Positions 25,226 to 34,645 of a stretch of 64,000 bases of DNA are shown here, piece after piece. The notes beneath the pieces were generated by a model. The model worked only from the letters and a program-made list of their open reading frames with translations, was not told where the DNA came from and did not search any database. The first letter of the stretch is position 1; every line of letters begins with the position of its first letter. Position numbers and translations under genes: made by a program. The stretch comes from Aphodoplasma sp045626925 (GTDB lineage: Bacteria; Bacillota; Clostridia; UBA1381; UMGS1253), in assembly GCA_045626925.1 (NCBI GenBank), contig JAZUQZ010000029.1:109152-173151 (forward strand). The letters run 5' to 3'.

Positions 25226-26605
25226 ATGGAGCCAATTGCTGTAAAAGAAATAGTAAATGCCGTAGAAGGCGAGCTTTTGTGCGGTAATGCTGAGACATTG
25301 ATTGAAACAGTAACAACAGATAGTCGCAAAAGTGGGAAAAATATGTTATTTATACCGCTTGTCGGGGATACATTTGACGGGCACGAATTTATCGGCGCAG
25401 CTTTTAATATGGGCGCCGTTTGTGCTCTTACGCATAAAGACTGCGAAGTGGTTTGCAGTGGTGCGATTATAAGAGTAAAAGATACAAAAAAAGCACTGGC
25501 AGACCTTGCACGATTTTATCTTCAAAAGTTTTCTGTACCCGTAATAGCACTTACAGGTTCGGTCGGGAAAACAACGACAAAGGATATGGTTGCTGCGGCT
25601 CTTGGGGAAAAATATAGGGTTTTGAAAACGCAGGGTAATTTTAATAACGATATTGGTTTACCATTGACGATTTTTAATCTTGATAAAGAGCACGAAATTG
25701 TTGTGCTTGAAATGGGAATGAATCATTTTGGAGAAATACATCATCTTGTTTCTATTGCTAGACCCCAGAAGGCAATTATAACAAATGTTGGCATGTCGCA
25801 TATTGAAAATCTCGGCTCACGCGAGGGGATATTAAAGTCAAAGCTTGAGATTACTGATTATTTTGGAAAAGATAATATATTGTTTTCAAATGCCGATGAT
25901 GATATGCTTGGGACGATACAAAGTGATAGATATAAGATAATACGCTATGGAATAGACAATAAAAACGCCGATTATATAGCTGATAATATTATATCAAAGC
26001 CGGAATATGTTGAGTTTGATGTAAGATATGGCCGTGATAGTGCGCATATAAAGGTAAATTTGCCCGGCATACATAATGTATATAATGCACTTGCAGCGTT
26101 TGCAATTGCAAAAAGCTTTGATGTGAGTGACGAAATGATTATAGACGGTATTGGTTCGTTTTTGCCGTCAAATATGAGAATGGATATTAAAAAATTTGGT
26201 AATTGCACACTTGTAAACGATTGTTATAATGCGTCTCCAACATCTACTGTGGCGGCATTGTCGGTTCTTTCTACAATAGAGGCAAAACGCCGTATCGCGA
26301 TTTTGGGCGATATGCTTGAGATGGGCGATTTTGCAAAGGAGGCCCATAAAGAGATTGGTAAAACAGTTTTTGATATGGGAATTGATGTTTTGTTGACAGT
26401 GGGAAAAGAATCTGAAAATACAAATGAAGGCGCTATAAGTAGTGGCATGAATAAAGAGTTTGTGCATCATTTTGAAAGTAATGCCGCGCTTGTCAGTGTG
26501 CTCGGTGAAATTATAAACAAAAGCGATGCAGTGCTTGTGAAGGCATCTCGAGGGATGCATTTTGAACAGATTGTAGCCGGAATTGAAAATATGTTTTCAA
26601 AATAA
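25226..26605 (+). CDS. murF: UDP-MurNAc-tripeptide:D-Ala-D-Ala ligase MurF
   Basis: 459 residues. ATP site TGSVGKTTTKDMV near 110, then QGNFNNDIGLPLTIFNL and EMGMNHFGEI, which are MurF signatures, and NDCYNASPTS in the C-terminal part. It starts at ATG 25226, preceded by GGGGAGAAA within the end of murE; readings starting at 25157 overlap murE in another frame and are not conserved. Completes the pentapeptide before MraY. Confidence 0.96.
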   Translation: MEPIAVKEIVNAVEGELLCGNAETLIETVTTDSRKSGKNMLFIPLVGDTFDGHEFIGAAFNMGAVCALTHKDCEVVCSGAIIRVKDTKKALADLARFYLQKFSVPVIALTGSVGKTTTKDMVAAALGEKYRVLKTQGNFNNDIGLPLTIFNLDKEHEIVVLEMGMNHFGEIHHLVSIARPQKAIITNVGMSHIENLGSREGILKSKLEITDYFGKDNILFSNADDDMLGTIQSDRYKIIRYGIDNKNADYIADNIISKPEYVEFDVRYGRDSAHIKVNLPGIHNVYNALAAFAIAKSFDVSDEMIIDGIGSFLPSNMRMDIKKFGNCTLVNDCYNASPTSTVAALSVLSTIEAKRRIAILGDMLEMGDFAKEAHKEIGKTVFDMGIDVLLTVGKESENTNEGAISSGMNKEFVHHFESNAALVSVLGEIINKSDAVLVKASRGMHFEQIVAGIENMFSK

Positions 26606-26650
26606 TTATATTAAACAACAAAGATGAGAAAGGAAGGCATAGATACTATT

Positions 26651-27637
26651 ATGAGTGAAGGGGCTTCTGTTTTAGTTTCATATATTTTAACATTTGCTAT
26701 AGCGTTTTTAATATGCATAATAATTGCGCCTGTGCTTATACCATTTTTGCATAAGCTAAAGTTTGGACAGGAGATACGCGAGGAGGGCCCCGTTTGGCAC
26801 AAGAAAAAGGCGGGCACGCCTACTATGGGTGGAATTATATTTATTGTTGGCTCACTTTTGGCGACGATTTTTGTCATACGCGATATATCAACGATTGTTG
26901 TAATGCTTTTTGCGCTTGGCTTTGGGCTTATAGGCTTTGCTGATGATTACATAAAGGTTGTGCTAAAGAGAAATCTTGGACTTACAGCGCTACAAAAGTT
27001 GTTACTTCAAATAGCTCTTTCTGTTGCGTTTGTTATAGTATTAAATTCGCTCGGTATGCTTAACACAGATATTTATATACCGTTTACAACAATGAGTGTA
27101 GACCTTGGATGGTTTTATATAATTTTTGCTGCTTTTATTATGATTGGTTTTACAAACGCGGTCAACCTTACAGACGGGCTTGATGGTCTTGCAACAAGCA
27201 TAACCGCGATTGTGTCGTTATTTTTTGCTATTGCCACATTTTTTGTCGGCAACAGAGCTTTGGCAGTATTTATGATTGCGCTTGCAGGCGGATGCATTGG
27301 ATTTTTGGTATTTAATCGTTATCCTGCAAAGGTTTTTATGGGCGATACAGGGTCGCTGTTTTTGGGCGGTGCGCTTGCAGCTGCGTCAATAGTTTTGAAA
27401 ATGCCGTTTATATTGGTAATTGCGGGCATTATTTATGTAGTCGAGGCGCTTTCGGTAATATTGCAAGTAGCGTCATTTAAGCTTACGGGCAAAAGAATTT
27501 TTAAGATGAGCCCGATACATCATCATTTTGAAATGTGTGGTTGGAAAGAAGTAAAAATCGTATTGGTATTTTGCGCAGTAAGTATAGTATTTTGTATAAT
27601 TGCGTATTTTTCAATAACGGCGTTTTTCGCGCTTTGA
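26651..27637 (+). CDS. mraY: Phospho-MurNAc-pentapeptide transferase MraY
   Basis: Membrane enzyme that makes lipid I from UDP-MurNAc-pentapeptide and undecaprenyl phosphate. 328 residues, about ten helices. Signatures: GQEIREEGPVWHKKKAGTPT, GFADDYIK with catalytic aspartates, TNAVNLTDGLDGLA and SPIHHHFE. I chose ATG 26651 because it gives the normal length and has GAAAGGAAGG upstream, though 13 bases away; an in-frame ATG at 26624 has no site. The next gene is ftsW, not murD (see findings). Confidence 0.95.
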   Translation: MSEGASVLVSYILTFAIAFLICIIIAPVLIPFLHKLKFGQEIREEGPVWHKKKAGTPTMGGIIFIVGSLLATIFVIRDISTIVVMLFALGFGLIGFADDYIKVVLKRNLGLTALQKLLLQIALSVAFVIVLNSLGMLNTDIYIPFTTMSVDLGWFYIIFAAFIMIGFTNAVNLTDGLDGLATSITAIVSLFFAIATFFVGNRALAVFMIALAGGCIGFLVFNRYPAKVFMGDTGSLFLGGALAAASIVLKMPFILVIAGIIYVVEALSVILQVASFKLTGKRIFKMSPIHHHFEMCGWKEVKIVLVFCAVSIVFCIIAYFSITAFFAL

Positions 27638-27669
27638 ATTTAGTATAAAAAGTATTGGAGGTAAGTTGT

Positions 27670-28956
27670 ATGGCACAAAAAAGAACATCGTCTGTCGCTG
27701 CTCGTAAAAGAGGTGCAAGCACAGCACGCACAAGCACGGCAAATAGACCAAAAAGACCTCCGCAAAAAAAGACAGTAAAGACGAAACGAAACATAAACGA
27801 TATGTTTGAAAACATGGTAAATGGAAAAAACAATAAGCCTTATGATATTTCGCTTATGTTTACAATAATAATTCTTGTTATATTTGGACTCATTATGGTA
27901 TTTTCGGCATCTGCGCCGGCAGCAAGTGCTTATCAAAACAATCCGTATTATTACATAACTCGTCAGGGAATTTTTGCTATAATGGGTGTTTGCGCGATGT
28001 TCGTACTGTCGCGCTATGATTATCATAAGTATGGGAAATGGGCAGTCGGTATTCTTGCTGCAAGTTTTATTTTGCTTTTGGCAGTTTATATTCCCGGACT
28101 TGGGTCGGTAAGAAATAATTCAAGAAGATGGCTCAATTTAGGCATTTTTACACTTCAACCTTCAGAGGTTGCAAAGGTGGCTATAATTATATATTTTTCG
28201 TATAGCCTATCGCTTATAAAAGGAAAAATTGAAAAATTTAAAGATGGACTTTTAAGATATCTTATAATATTGGGCGTTTTTGCTTTGATTTTATTGGCAG
28301 AGCCACACCTTAGCGCAACGCTTGTAATTATAGGAGTTGGGGGCATAATTCTTATTGTAGCGGGAGCAAAAACACGCCATTTTGCTGCTATTGGTTTGTT
28401 GGCACTGCCTGTTTTGGCTGTCGCAATTTATAACAAGCCATATCAGCTCGAACGAATAACAACATTTTTAGACCCGTTTGCAGACAAATCGGATGCGGGT
28501 TTTCAGGTTGTAAATTCGCTTTATGCGATAGGCTCGGGCGGGATTTTTGGCCTTGGTCTTGGTATGAGCAGACAAAAGTTTTTGTATTTGCCGGAGCCGC
28601 AAAATGATTTCATATTTGCGATAATATGCGAAGAGCTTGGACTGCTCGGTGCTATTCTAGTTTTGGGTTTGTTTGGTTTTCTTATCTGGAAGGGATATAG
28701 AATTGCCCAAGAGGCACCCGATATGTTTGGCACGCTTCTTGCGACGGGTATAACGAGCCTTGTGGGCATACAAGTGGTTGTAAATGTGGCGGTTGTAACA
28801 TCGTCTATACCTGCAACGGGTATGGCGTTGCCTTTTTTTAGCTATGGTGGCACATCACTTTTGATATTGCTTGGTGCTATGGGGATATTACTTAATATAT
28901 CGCGCCAAACGGTCACGACTATCAGACCATCAATAAGTGAGAAAAAAAGTAAATGA
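27670..28956 (+). CDS. ftsW: SEDS-family glycosyltransferase FtsW
   Basis: Lipid II polymerase of the divisome (SEDS family), working with the PBP encoded upstream. 428 residues: an unusual basic, Ala/Thr/Ser/Arg-rich cytoplasmic tail of about 55 residues, then ten helices. Family motifs: NNSRRWLNLGIFTLQPSEVAK, DKSDAGFQVVNSLYAIGSGG, PQNDFIFAIICEELG with the active Asp nearby, and PFFSYGGTS. GGAGG lies eight bases before ATG 27670. Could be called SpoVE by position; no second SEDS gene is in the window to decide. Confidence 0.92.
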   Translation: MAQKRTSSVAARKRGASTARTSTANRPKRPPQKKTVKTKRNINDMFENMVNGKNNKPYDISLMFTIIILVIFGLIMVFSASAPAASAYQNNPYYYITRQGIFAIMGVCAMFVLSRYDYHKYGKWAVGILAASFILLLAVYIPGLGSVRNNSRRWLNLGIFTLQPSEVAKVAIIIYFSYSLSLIKGKIEKFKDGLLRYLIILGVFALILLAEPHLSATLVIIGVGGIILIVAGAKTRHFAAIGLLALPVLAVAIYNKPYQLERITTFLDPFADKSDAGFQVVNSLYAIGSGGIFGLGLGMSRQKFLYLPEPQNDFIFAIICEELGLLGAILVLGLFGFLIWKGYRIAQEAPDMFGTLLATGITSLVGIQVVVNVAVVTSSIPATGMALPFFSYGGTSLLILLGAMGILLNISRQTVTTIRPSISEKKSK

Positions 28957-28967
28957 GGAGAATATAG

Positions 28968-30077
28968 ATGAGAATTTTGCTTGCGGGCGGCGGTACTGCC
29001 GGTCATATAAATCCTGCAATTTCAATTGCATCATATGCAAAGTCTGTTGACAGTGATGCAAAGATACTTTTTATCGGAAAGCGTGGCAATATGGAGCAAA
29101 CTCTTGTGCCAAAGGCAGGCTTTGATATTGAGTTTATTGATATTGAGGGTTTTAAGCGCGCACTTACACTAAAAAATATTAAAGTAATTGCAAAGACATT
29201 GCGCGCAATAGGCGAGAGTAAAAAAATAATAAAGCGCTTTTGCCCAGATGTAGTAATATGCACGGGTGGTTATGTCAGCGGGCCGGTTATGTCGGCGGCT
29301 AAAAAGCTTAATATCCCGTCGATTATACATGAACAAAATGTATTTCCCGGTGTTACGGTAAAGCTTTCGCAAAAGTATGCGTCATATATTGCGACAAGTT
29401 TTGAGAAAACGCGCTCTCTTTTAAAAGCAAAAGACAAGTGTGTTTTTACGGGAAATCCCGTAAGAGAACAAATTATTTTGGCGGACAGAGAGCTTGCAAG
29501 AGCAGAGCTTGGAGTTGATAAAAAGCCGTTTGTGCTCGCTTTTGGTGGAAGCCTTGGCGCTGCGCGGATAAATGATGCCGTTGTGGGATACATTGAAAAG
29601 CTCGCAAAAAGAGATGACATAAATCTTATGTTTGGTACGGGCAAACGCAACTATGACGAGGTTATGAGTGACATAGCAAAGCGTGGCATAGACATAACAA
29701 AGCATAAAAATATACGCGTATGTGATTATATATATGATATGGATAAGGCGCTTGCAGCGGCGGATATCGTTATAAGTCGCGCTGGTGCAATAAGCATAAG
29801 TGAAATTACGGCGCTTGGAAAGGCAAGTATATTGATACCGTCACCCAATGTAGCACACAATCATCAATACACAAACGCAAAGGCGCTTTCTGATAATGGT
29901 GCGGCGGTCGTTATTACAGAGGATAATTTGTCATCTGATGTGCTTGGAAATATGATTGAAGAGCTTCTTTCGGATAGGGCAAGACTTGATACAATAGCAT
30001 CAAATGCAAAAAAGCTTGGGGTGTGTGACGCATCGCAAAAAATTTATGCTCTTGCATGCAAGCTTTATAAAAAGTAA
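28968..30077 (+). CDS. murG: Lipid II synthase MurG
   Basis: Membrane-associated GT-B glycosyltransferase that adds GlcNAc to lipid I. 369 residues. First glycine loop GGGTAGHINPA at residues 7-17, second loop GGYVSGPV near 100, IHEQNVFPG, GGSLGAARIN near 187 and the C-terminal donor site SRAGAISISEITALGKASILIP. GAGGAG lies seven bases before the ATG and 11 bases follow ftsW. Confidence 0.97.
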   Translation: MRILLAGGGTAGHINPAISIASYAKSVDSDAKILFIGKRGNMEQTLVPKAGFDIEFIDIEGFKRALTLKNIKVIAKTLRAIGESKKIIKRFCPDVVICTGGYVSGPVMSAAKKLNIPSIIHEQNVFPGVTVKLSQKYASYIATSFEKTRSLLKAKDKCVFTGNPVREQIILADRELARAELGVDKKPFVLAFGGSLGAARINDAVVGYIEKLAKRDDINLMFGTGKRNYDEVMSDIAKRGIDITKHKNIRVCDYIYDMDKALAAADIVISRAGAISISEITALGKASILIPSPNVAHNHQYTNAKALSDNGAAVVITEDNLSSDVLGNMIEELLSDRARLDTIASNAKKLGVCDASQKIYALACKLYKK

Positions 30078-30144
30078 CGCACTTTGGCGTAGCTGCATAA
30101 TATGTATAGCAAATAAATTATGTGGCTTGCGGAGGTGCATTATA

Positions 30145-31395
30145 GTGGATAAACTTGTTATAGAAGGCGGAAGAAAGCTTGAGGGAGAGATATGTGTACA
30201 TGGCGCGAAAAACGCTGTGCTGCCGATTTTGGCTGCAACGGTTTTAAACAACGGCAAAAGTGTCATATATGACTGTCCCGACCTAAAGGATGTGCGTGCA
30301 TCAATAAATATTTTGCGCCACCTTGGGTGCGAAGTGCAGATGAACGATGGAGTGCTTAGCGTCGATTCGTCGGGAGCAAGCTGTTATGAAATACCGGAAA
30401 AGCTTATGCACGAAATGCGTTCGTCGGTGATTTTTCTTGGGGCGGTGCTTTCCCGTTTTGGCAAGGCGATTGTGGCGCTTCCCGGCGGATGTGAGCTTGG
30501 CCCAAGGCCGATTGATTTACATCTTGGCGCATTCCGCCAGCTTGGGATTGAAATTGAAGAAGAACATGGATACATAAAATGTAGTTGCGAGCGCATTGTG
30601 CCGACGACGATACACCTTGATTTTCCAAGTGTGGGTGCTACTGAAAATATAATGCTTATTGCGACGCTTGCGAGCGGAACAACAGTAATTACGAATGCGG
30701 CAAAGGAGCCTGAAATTGAAGATTTGCAAAAGTGTTTGAACGCTTGTGGTGCAAAAATTAGTGGCGCAGGAACGAGCATTATACAAATCGAAGGTGTAAA
30801 ACGCCTTGGTGATGTTGAACACAAAGTAATTCCAGATAGGATTGTTGCATCTACATATTTAAGCTGCTCTGCAGCGGCAGGTGGTACAATAGAACTTAAA
30901 AATATTGTTCCGGAGCATTTTGAAGCGTTTTTATCAGTCGCGGAGCAATACGGCGCAAAGCTATACATAAATGATAATAGTATCGTGCATGTTGCGCCGA
31001 AAAGACTTAATGCAGTAAAGCTTATAAGAACACAGCCTTATCCGGGCTTTGCAACCGATGCGCAGTCGCCACTTATGGCAGCGCTTACACTTGCAGAGGG
31101 AACGAGTATTTTTGTTGAAAATATATTTGAAAGCAGATATAAGCATGTATTTGAGCTTTGTCGTATGGGAGCAGATATAACTGTAGACGGACGAATGGCG
31201 GTTGTGCGCGGCGTAAAAGAGTTAAGCGGCGCAAATGTGTGTGCTATGGATTTGCGTGGCGGTGCGGCGCTCGCGGTTGCAGCGCTTGCGGCAAATGGGC
31301 GCACAAGCATAAGTGATATTTATCATATTGATAGAGGATATGAAAATTTTGAGCAGACACTTCAAAGTATTGGTGCAAAAGTGTCAAGGCAGTAG
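30145..31395 (+). CDS. murA: UDP-GlcNAc 1-carboxyvinyltransferase MurA
   Basis: First committed step of peptidoglycan synthesis. 416 residues. N-terminal GAKNAVLP, the active-site cysteine in LPGGCELGPRPIDLH (the residue alkylated by fosfomycin, so the enzyme should be sensitive), and GYPTDAQSPLMA-like FATDAQSPLMA. GTG 30145 is chosen: GCGGAGG lies nine bases upstream and the product starts MDKLVIEGG as in the family. A longer reading from 30004 covers the end of murG and is not conserved. Confidence 0.95.
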   Translation: MDKLVIEGGRKLEGEICVHGAKNAVLPILAATVLNNGKSVIYDCPDLKDVRASINILRHLGCEVQMNDGVLSVDSSGASCYEIPEKLMHEMRSSVIFLGAVLSRFGKAIVALPGGCELGPRPIDLHLGAFRQLGIEIEEEHGYIKCSCERIVPTTIHLDFPSVGATENIMLIATLASGTTVITNAAKEPEIEDLQKCLNACGAKISGAGTSIIQIEGVKRLGDVEHKVIPDRIVASTYLSCSAAAGGTIELKNIVPEHFEAFLSVAEQYGAKLYINDNSIVHVAPKRLNAVKLIRTQPYPGFATDAQSPLMAALTLAEGTSIFVENIFESRYKHVFELCRMGADITVDGRMAVVRGVKELSGANVCAMDLRGGAALAVAALAANGRTSISDIYHIDRGYENFEQTLQSIGAKVSRQ

Positions 31396-31438
31396 TATTG
31401 GCGCAAGAGTTTTGCACTGAAAGGAACGGGTAGTACGA

Positions 31439-32245
31439 ATGAAAAAAGAAATGCAGAGACAAAAACAAAGACCACGCACTGCAAACGAAGACTTGCGTGC
31501 GCGTCATATAAGAAGGCAGAAGAAAAAAAGAAAAAGGAGAGTATTTTTCCGCATTTTTTCTTTTCTTTTCTTACTTTCTATTATATGCTCGATTGTTATG
31601 TTTATGACGCCGTGGTTTAATATTTCTGCAATTGAGGTAGTGGGGAATTTGCAGCTTAATCCGGAAGCGCTCGTGATGCAGAGTGAAATATATCAAGGGG
31701 CAAATATTTTTAAAATAAGCACATCACATGCGGAGAAAAAAATTGCTGCAATGCCGTATGTGAAAAGCGTGCAGGTTAAAAGAAAATTGCCTAATAAAAT
31801 CGAAATCAATGTCCAGGAAAGCCATGCGGCAGCGTATTTTGAGCATATGGGTGGATATGCTGTGTTTGATGAAGATGGCAGAGCTTTGGAGATTATGAGC
31901 GCACCACCGACGGGGTGCATCCAAATTGTTGGTTGTGAGCTTAAAGAATTTTTGCCAGGAAGCAAAATAGGCATTGACTCTGGCGAAAAATTTGATATAA
32001 TAGTATTATACATAGGTGAGCTTGAGAAAACGGAATTTTTTAGTGGTGTAAACCTGCTTGATTTGACGAATACCGTAGATATTAGGTTTCAGTTTGAAAA
32101 TCGTCTGACGGTATTTTGTGGCGATGTGCAGGGATTGGACCGCAAGCTTTTGACTTTTGCGGAGATTGCTTATAATCAACTTTCGCCGAATGCCAGAGGG
32201 GAGATAGATTTGCGTATTGATAGCAAAGCCTATTACAGACCATAG
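31439..32245 (+). CDS. ftsQ: Cell division protein FtsQ/DivIB
   Basis: 268 residues. Very basic cytoplasmic tail of about 35 residues (RRQKKKRKRRVFF), one membrane helix (about 37-57), then a POTRA domain (FNISAIEVVGN, GANIFKIS, PYVKSVQVKRKLPNKIEINVQE) and a beta domain. Bridges FtsL, DivIC and the septal PBP outside the membrane. GAAAGGAACGGG precedes the ATG by about nine bases. Confidence 0.93.
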   Translation: MKKEMQRQKQRPRTANEDLRARHIRRQKKKRKRRVFFRIFSFLFLLSIICSIVMFMTPWFNISAIEVVGNLQLNPEALVMQSEIYQGANIFKISTSHAEKKIAAMPYVKSVQVKRKLPNKIEINVQESHAAAYFEHMGGYAVFDEDGRALEIMSAPPTGCIQIVGCELKEFLPGSKIGIDSGEKFDIIVLYIGELEKTEFFSGVNLLDLTNTVDIRFQFENRLTVFCGDVQGLDRKLLTFAEIAYNQLSPNARGEIDLRIDSKAYYRP

Positions 32246-32268
32246 ATAAGCAATTTCGGAGGAGCGCA

Positions 32269-33027
32269 ATGAGCAAAAGAAATATTAAAGCGCAGGTAGC
32301 AATAGGTATCGTTTGTGCTATTTTGTCCTTTGTTATAACGACTCAACTTACAAGTGTGCGAAAAAATGTTGCGTATGAGTCGAATAAGGCAAAAAGAACA
32401 GAAGAGCTAATTCTTGAGCTTGGAAAAGAAAAAGAGAAAAATGCTGATTTATATTTGCAGTTATATAGCGCACAAAATGACCTTAGACAGTATCAAGAAC
32501 AGGCAGAAGACAGTAGCGACTATACAAAAATTATATCTGACCAGCTTAAGAGAAGTGAGGTTTTGGCAGGTCTTACGGAGGTTGAAGGCCCGGGCATAGT
32601 GCTTACACTTTCTGATAGTTCGGCTCCGTCAATAATGGGCTCGACAACAGCTGATAATGAAGCGCTTATAATACATGATAGTGATTTGAGACTTGCTATA
32701 ACGGAGCTTGCAGCGGCAGGTGCGGAGGCATATTCGATAAACGGACAACGAATAATTGCTACAACGCCGATACGATGTGTGGGTCCGGTTGTGACGGTTA
32801 ATGAACAGAAAATGGCATCGCCGTTTGTGATTTCTGTTGTAGGTGACCCGAAAACACTTGAAGCGGCGGTTAATATGCGTGGCGGACTTGCGGATTTGTT
32901 TGAATCTGTTGGAATAGGTGTTAGCGTGAGCACATCAAGTCGCGTACAAATTCCGCGTTATACAGGTACGGTTAATTATAAATATGCTACACCCGTAATA
33001 AAACAAGATGGGGGTGAGCAGCAATGA
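32269..33027 (+). CDS. DUF881 membrane protein of the dcw cluster
   Basis: 252 residues. N-terminal membrane helix (about 8-25), a coiled coil (about 40-90) and a DUF881 domain marked by VEGPGIVLTLSDSS, HDSDLRLAITELAAAGAEA and SINGQRII, GVGPVVTVN-like CVGPVVTVNE. DUF881 genes commonly sit between ftsQ and sbp in Clostridia; function is unknown, a role at the septum or in sporulation being inferred from place only. GGAGGAGC precedes the ATG. Overlaps sbp by four bases. Confidence 0.88.
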   Translation: MSKRNIKAQVAIGIVCAILSFVITTQLTSVRKNVAYESNKAKRTEELILELGKEKEKNADLYLQLYSAQNDLRQYQEQAEDSSDYTKIISDQLKRSEVLAGLTEVEGPGIVLTLSDSSAPSIMGSTTADNEALIIHDSDLRLAITELAAAGAEAYSINGQRIIATTPIRCVGPVVTVNEQKMASPFVISVVGDPKTLEAAVNMRGGLADLFESVGIGVSVSTSSRVQIPRYTGTVNYKYATPVIKQDGGEQQ

Positions 33028-33383
33028 TGGGAATAATTATTGGTGTAGTTGCAGGAATTATTATTGCTGCAGTTACAAACATTCATATACCGAGCTCATT
33101 TTCATCATATGTGGCAATTGGAATATTGGCTGCGATTGATTCCGTTTGTGGCGGAATAAGCGCATCGCTTTCAAAAAACTTTAATTTGAAAATATTTTTA
33201 ACGGGCCTGTTTTTTAATTCAATTGTTGCGATTGCACTCGTATATCTCGGGAAATCACTTGGAGTTGACCTATCTTTAGCGGCGATTGTCGTATTTGGAT
33301 CAAGAATTATTCAAAATTTTGCAATAATTCGAAGATTGCTCTTGAATAAATTCGAAAAAAAGGATAAAATAGTAGATAAGTAA
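33024..33383 (+). CDS. sbp: Small basic protein Sbp (DUF1290)
   Basis: 119 residues with about three membrane helices and a basic C-terminus. Recognised by IPSSFSSYVAIGILAAIDSVCGGI and ALVYLGKSLGVDLSLAAIVVFGSRIIQNFAIIRRLL. The family lies next to ftsZ in many Firmicutes and Actinobacteria; the function is not established. Its ATG overlaps the stop of the DUF881 gene (ATGA), with GGGGGTGAG as site. An adjacent ATG at 33027 is an equal start. Confidence 0.88.
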   Translation: MMGIIIGVVAGIIIAAVTNIHIPSSFSSYVAIGILAAIDSVCGGISASLSKNFNLKIFLTGLFFNSIVAIALVYLGKSLGVDLSLAAIVVFGSRIIQNFAIIRRLLLNKFEKKDKIVDK

Positions 33384-33438
33384 AGAATACATTTTGTTTA
33401 AAATGGTTTGCAAAAGAAAATGTGAGGAGGAAGCGAAG

Positions 33439-34524
33439 TTGTTTGAAATCGATATGGAAACAGGCAATGTTGCAAAAATTAAAGTAGTAGGTGTTGGCGG
33501 TGGCGGTAATAATGCCGTTAATAGAATGATTGATGTTGGTGTAAAATGTGTTGACTTTATAGCTGTTAATACAGATGCGCAAGTACTTAAAGAGTCGAAA
33601 GCCGATACAAAATTGCAAATAGGCGAAAAGCTTACACGCGGACTTGGTGCAGGGGCAAACCCTGAAATAGGCGAAAAAGCTGCCCAGGAAAGTAAAGAGG
33701 AGATTGAATCGGTACTTAAGGGTGCTGATATGGTATTTATTACTGCCGGAATGGGTGGCGGTACTGGAACAGGTGCAGCAGCTGTTATTGCAGGTATTGC
33801 AAAGGAGCTTGGCATACTTACTGTTGCAATTGTTACAAAGCCATTTGTATTTGAGGGAAGACCGCGTATGGTAAAGGCAGAAGCAGGTATCAGAAGTCTT
33901 CGTGAGAATGTTGATGCAATAATGACAATACCAAACGATAATCTTTTGAAAATTATTGATAAAAATACGGGCATAGTTGAGACATTCCTTAAGGCAGACG
34001 ATATCTTGCGCCAAGGTGTACAGGGTATTTCCGATATGATTGTTGGTTCCGGTTACATAAATGCTGACTTTGCAGATGTAAAGCGTACTATGGAAAATTC
34101 TGGCATGGCTCATATGGGTGTTGGTATTGCAAAAGGCGAGAACAAGGCTACCGAGGCTGTAAAGCTTGCTATTGAGAGTCCGCTTCTTGAGACATCAATA
34201 AACGGTGCTCGCAATGTGCTTATCAATATTACCGGTGGAAAAGACCTTACAATGTTTGATGCAAACCAGGTTATGCAGTATGCAAACGAGCTTGTTGATA
34301 GTGATGCTGAGATTATATTTGGTGTTGTTATTGATGAGAATCTTGATGATGAGATGCGTGTTACAGTTGTTGCTACGGGTTTTGATTCGGTTGCTCCGTC
34401 GTCAAATATTTTTAACAAGTTTAATGCCGGCGATGATGACAAAATGCCAAGTTTTAATCCGAGTGCAAATGTTGACCTTGAAAATGTTGACATTCCGACA
34501 TTTCTAAAAAACAAGAATATATAA
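33439..34524 (+). CDS. ftsZ: Cell division protein FtsZ
   Basis: Tubulin-like GTPase that forms the Z ring. 361 residues. GVGGGGNNAVNRM near residue 15, tubulin signature GGGTGTGAA near 108, NDNLL, T7 loop NADFADVK and a short linker ending in the partner-binding tail VDIPTFLKNKNI. TTG 33439 is chosen because GAGGAGG ends eight bases upstream; the in-frame ATG at 33394 precedes that site. No ftsA gene lies before it. Last gene of the dcw operon. Confidence 0.97.
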   Translation: MFEIDMETGNVAKIKVVGVGGGGNNAVNRMIDVGVKCVDFIAVNTDAQVLKESKADTKLQIGEKLTRGLGAGANPEIGEKAAQESKEEIESVLKGADMVFITAGMGGGTGTGAAAVIAGIAKELGILTVAIVTKPFVFEGRPRMVKAEAGIRSLRENVDAIMTIPNDNLLKIIDKNTGIVETFLKADDILRQGVQGISDMIVGSGYINADFADVKRTMENSGMAHMGVGIAKGENKATEAVKLAIESPLLETSINGARNVLINITGGKDLTMFDANQVMQYANELVDSDAEIIFGVVIDENLDDEMRVTVVATGFDSVAPSSNIFNKFNAGDDDKMPSFNPSANVDLENVDIPTFLKNKNI

Positions 34525-34538
34525 GAATTTATGATTAA

Positions 34539-34569
34539 AGCCCTGTCTGTTATGCAGACAGGGCTTTTT
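34539..34569 (+). terminator. Terminator of the dcw operon
   Basis: Eleven-base perfect stem AGCCCTGTCTG/CAGACAGGGCT, loop TTATG, T run; 14 bases after ftsZ. Confidence 0.93.
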
Positions 34570-34590
34570 GTGTGTTTAAGATGTTTAAAT

Positions 34591-34630
34591 AAAAAATCGG
34601 CATATGCTCATGAAAAGCATATGCCGATTT
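34591..34630 (-). terminator. Terminator of ppdK
   Basis: Fifteen-base stem AAATCGGCATATGCT/AGCATATGCCGATTT with a run of T on the minus strand; 16 bases beyond the ppdK stop. Confidence 0.9.
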
Positions 34631-34645
34631 GTTTTAAGTAGGAAA

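Noticed and set aside
30004..30144. N-terminal extension of murA starting inside murG
   Set aside because: It overlaps the conserved end of murG, is not conserved in MurA, and GTG 30145 has a strong GGAGG in front.
33307..34113. 268-codon minus-strand frame opposite ftsZ, rich in Cys, Tyr, Asn and His
   Set aside because: Its composition is what the antisense strand of a Gly/Ala/Ile-rich gene gives; ftsZ is certain and no start signal is present.
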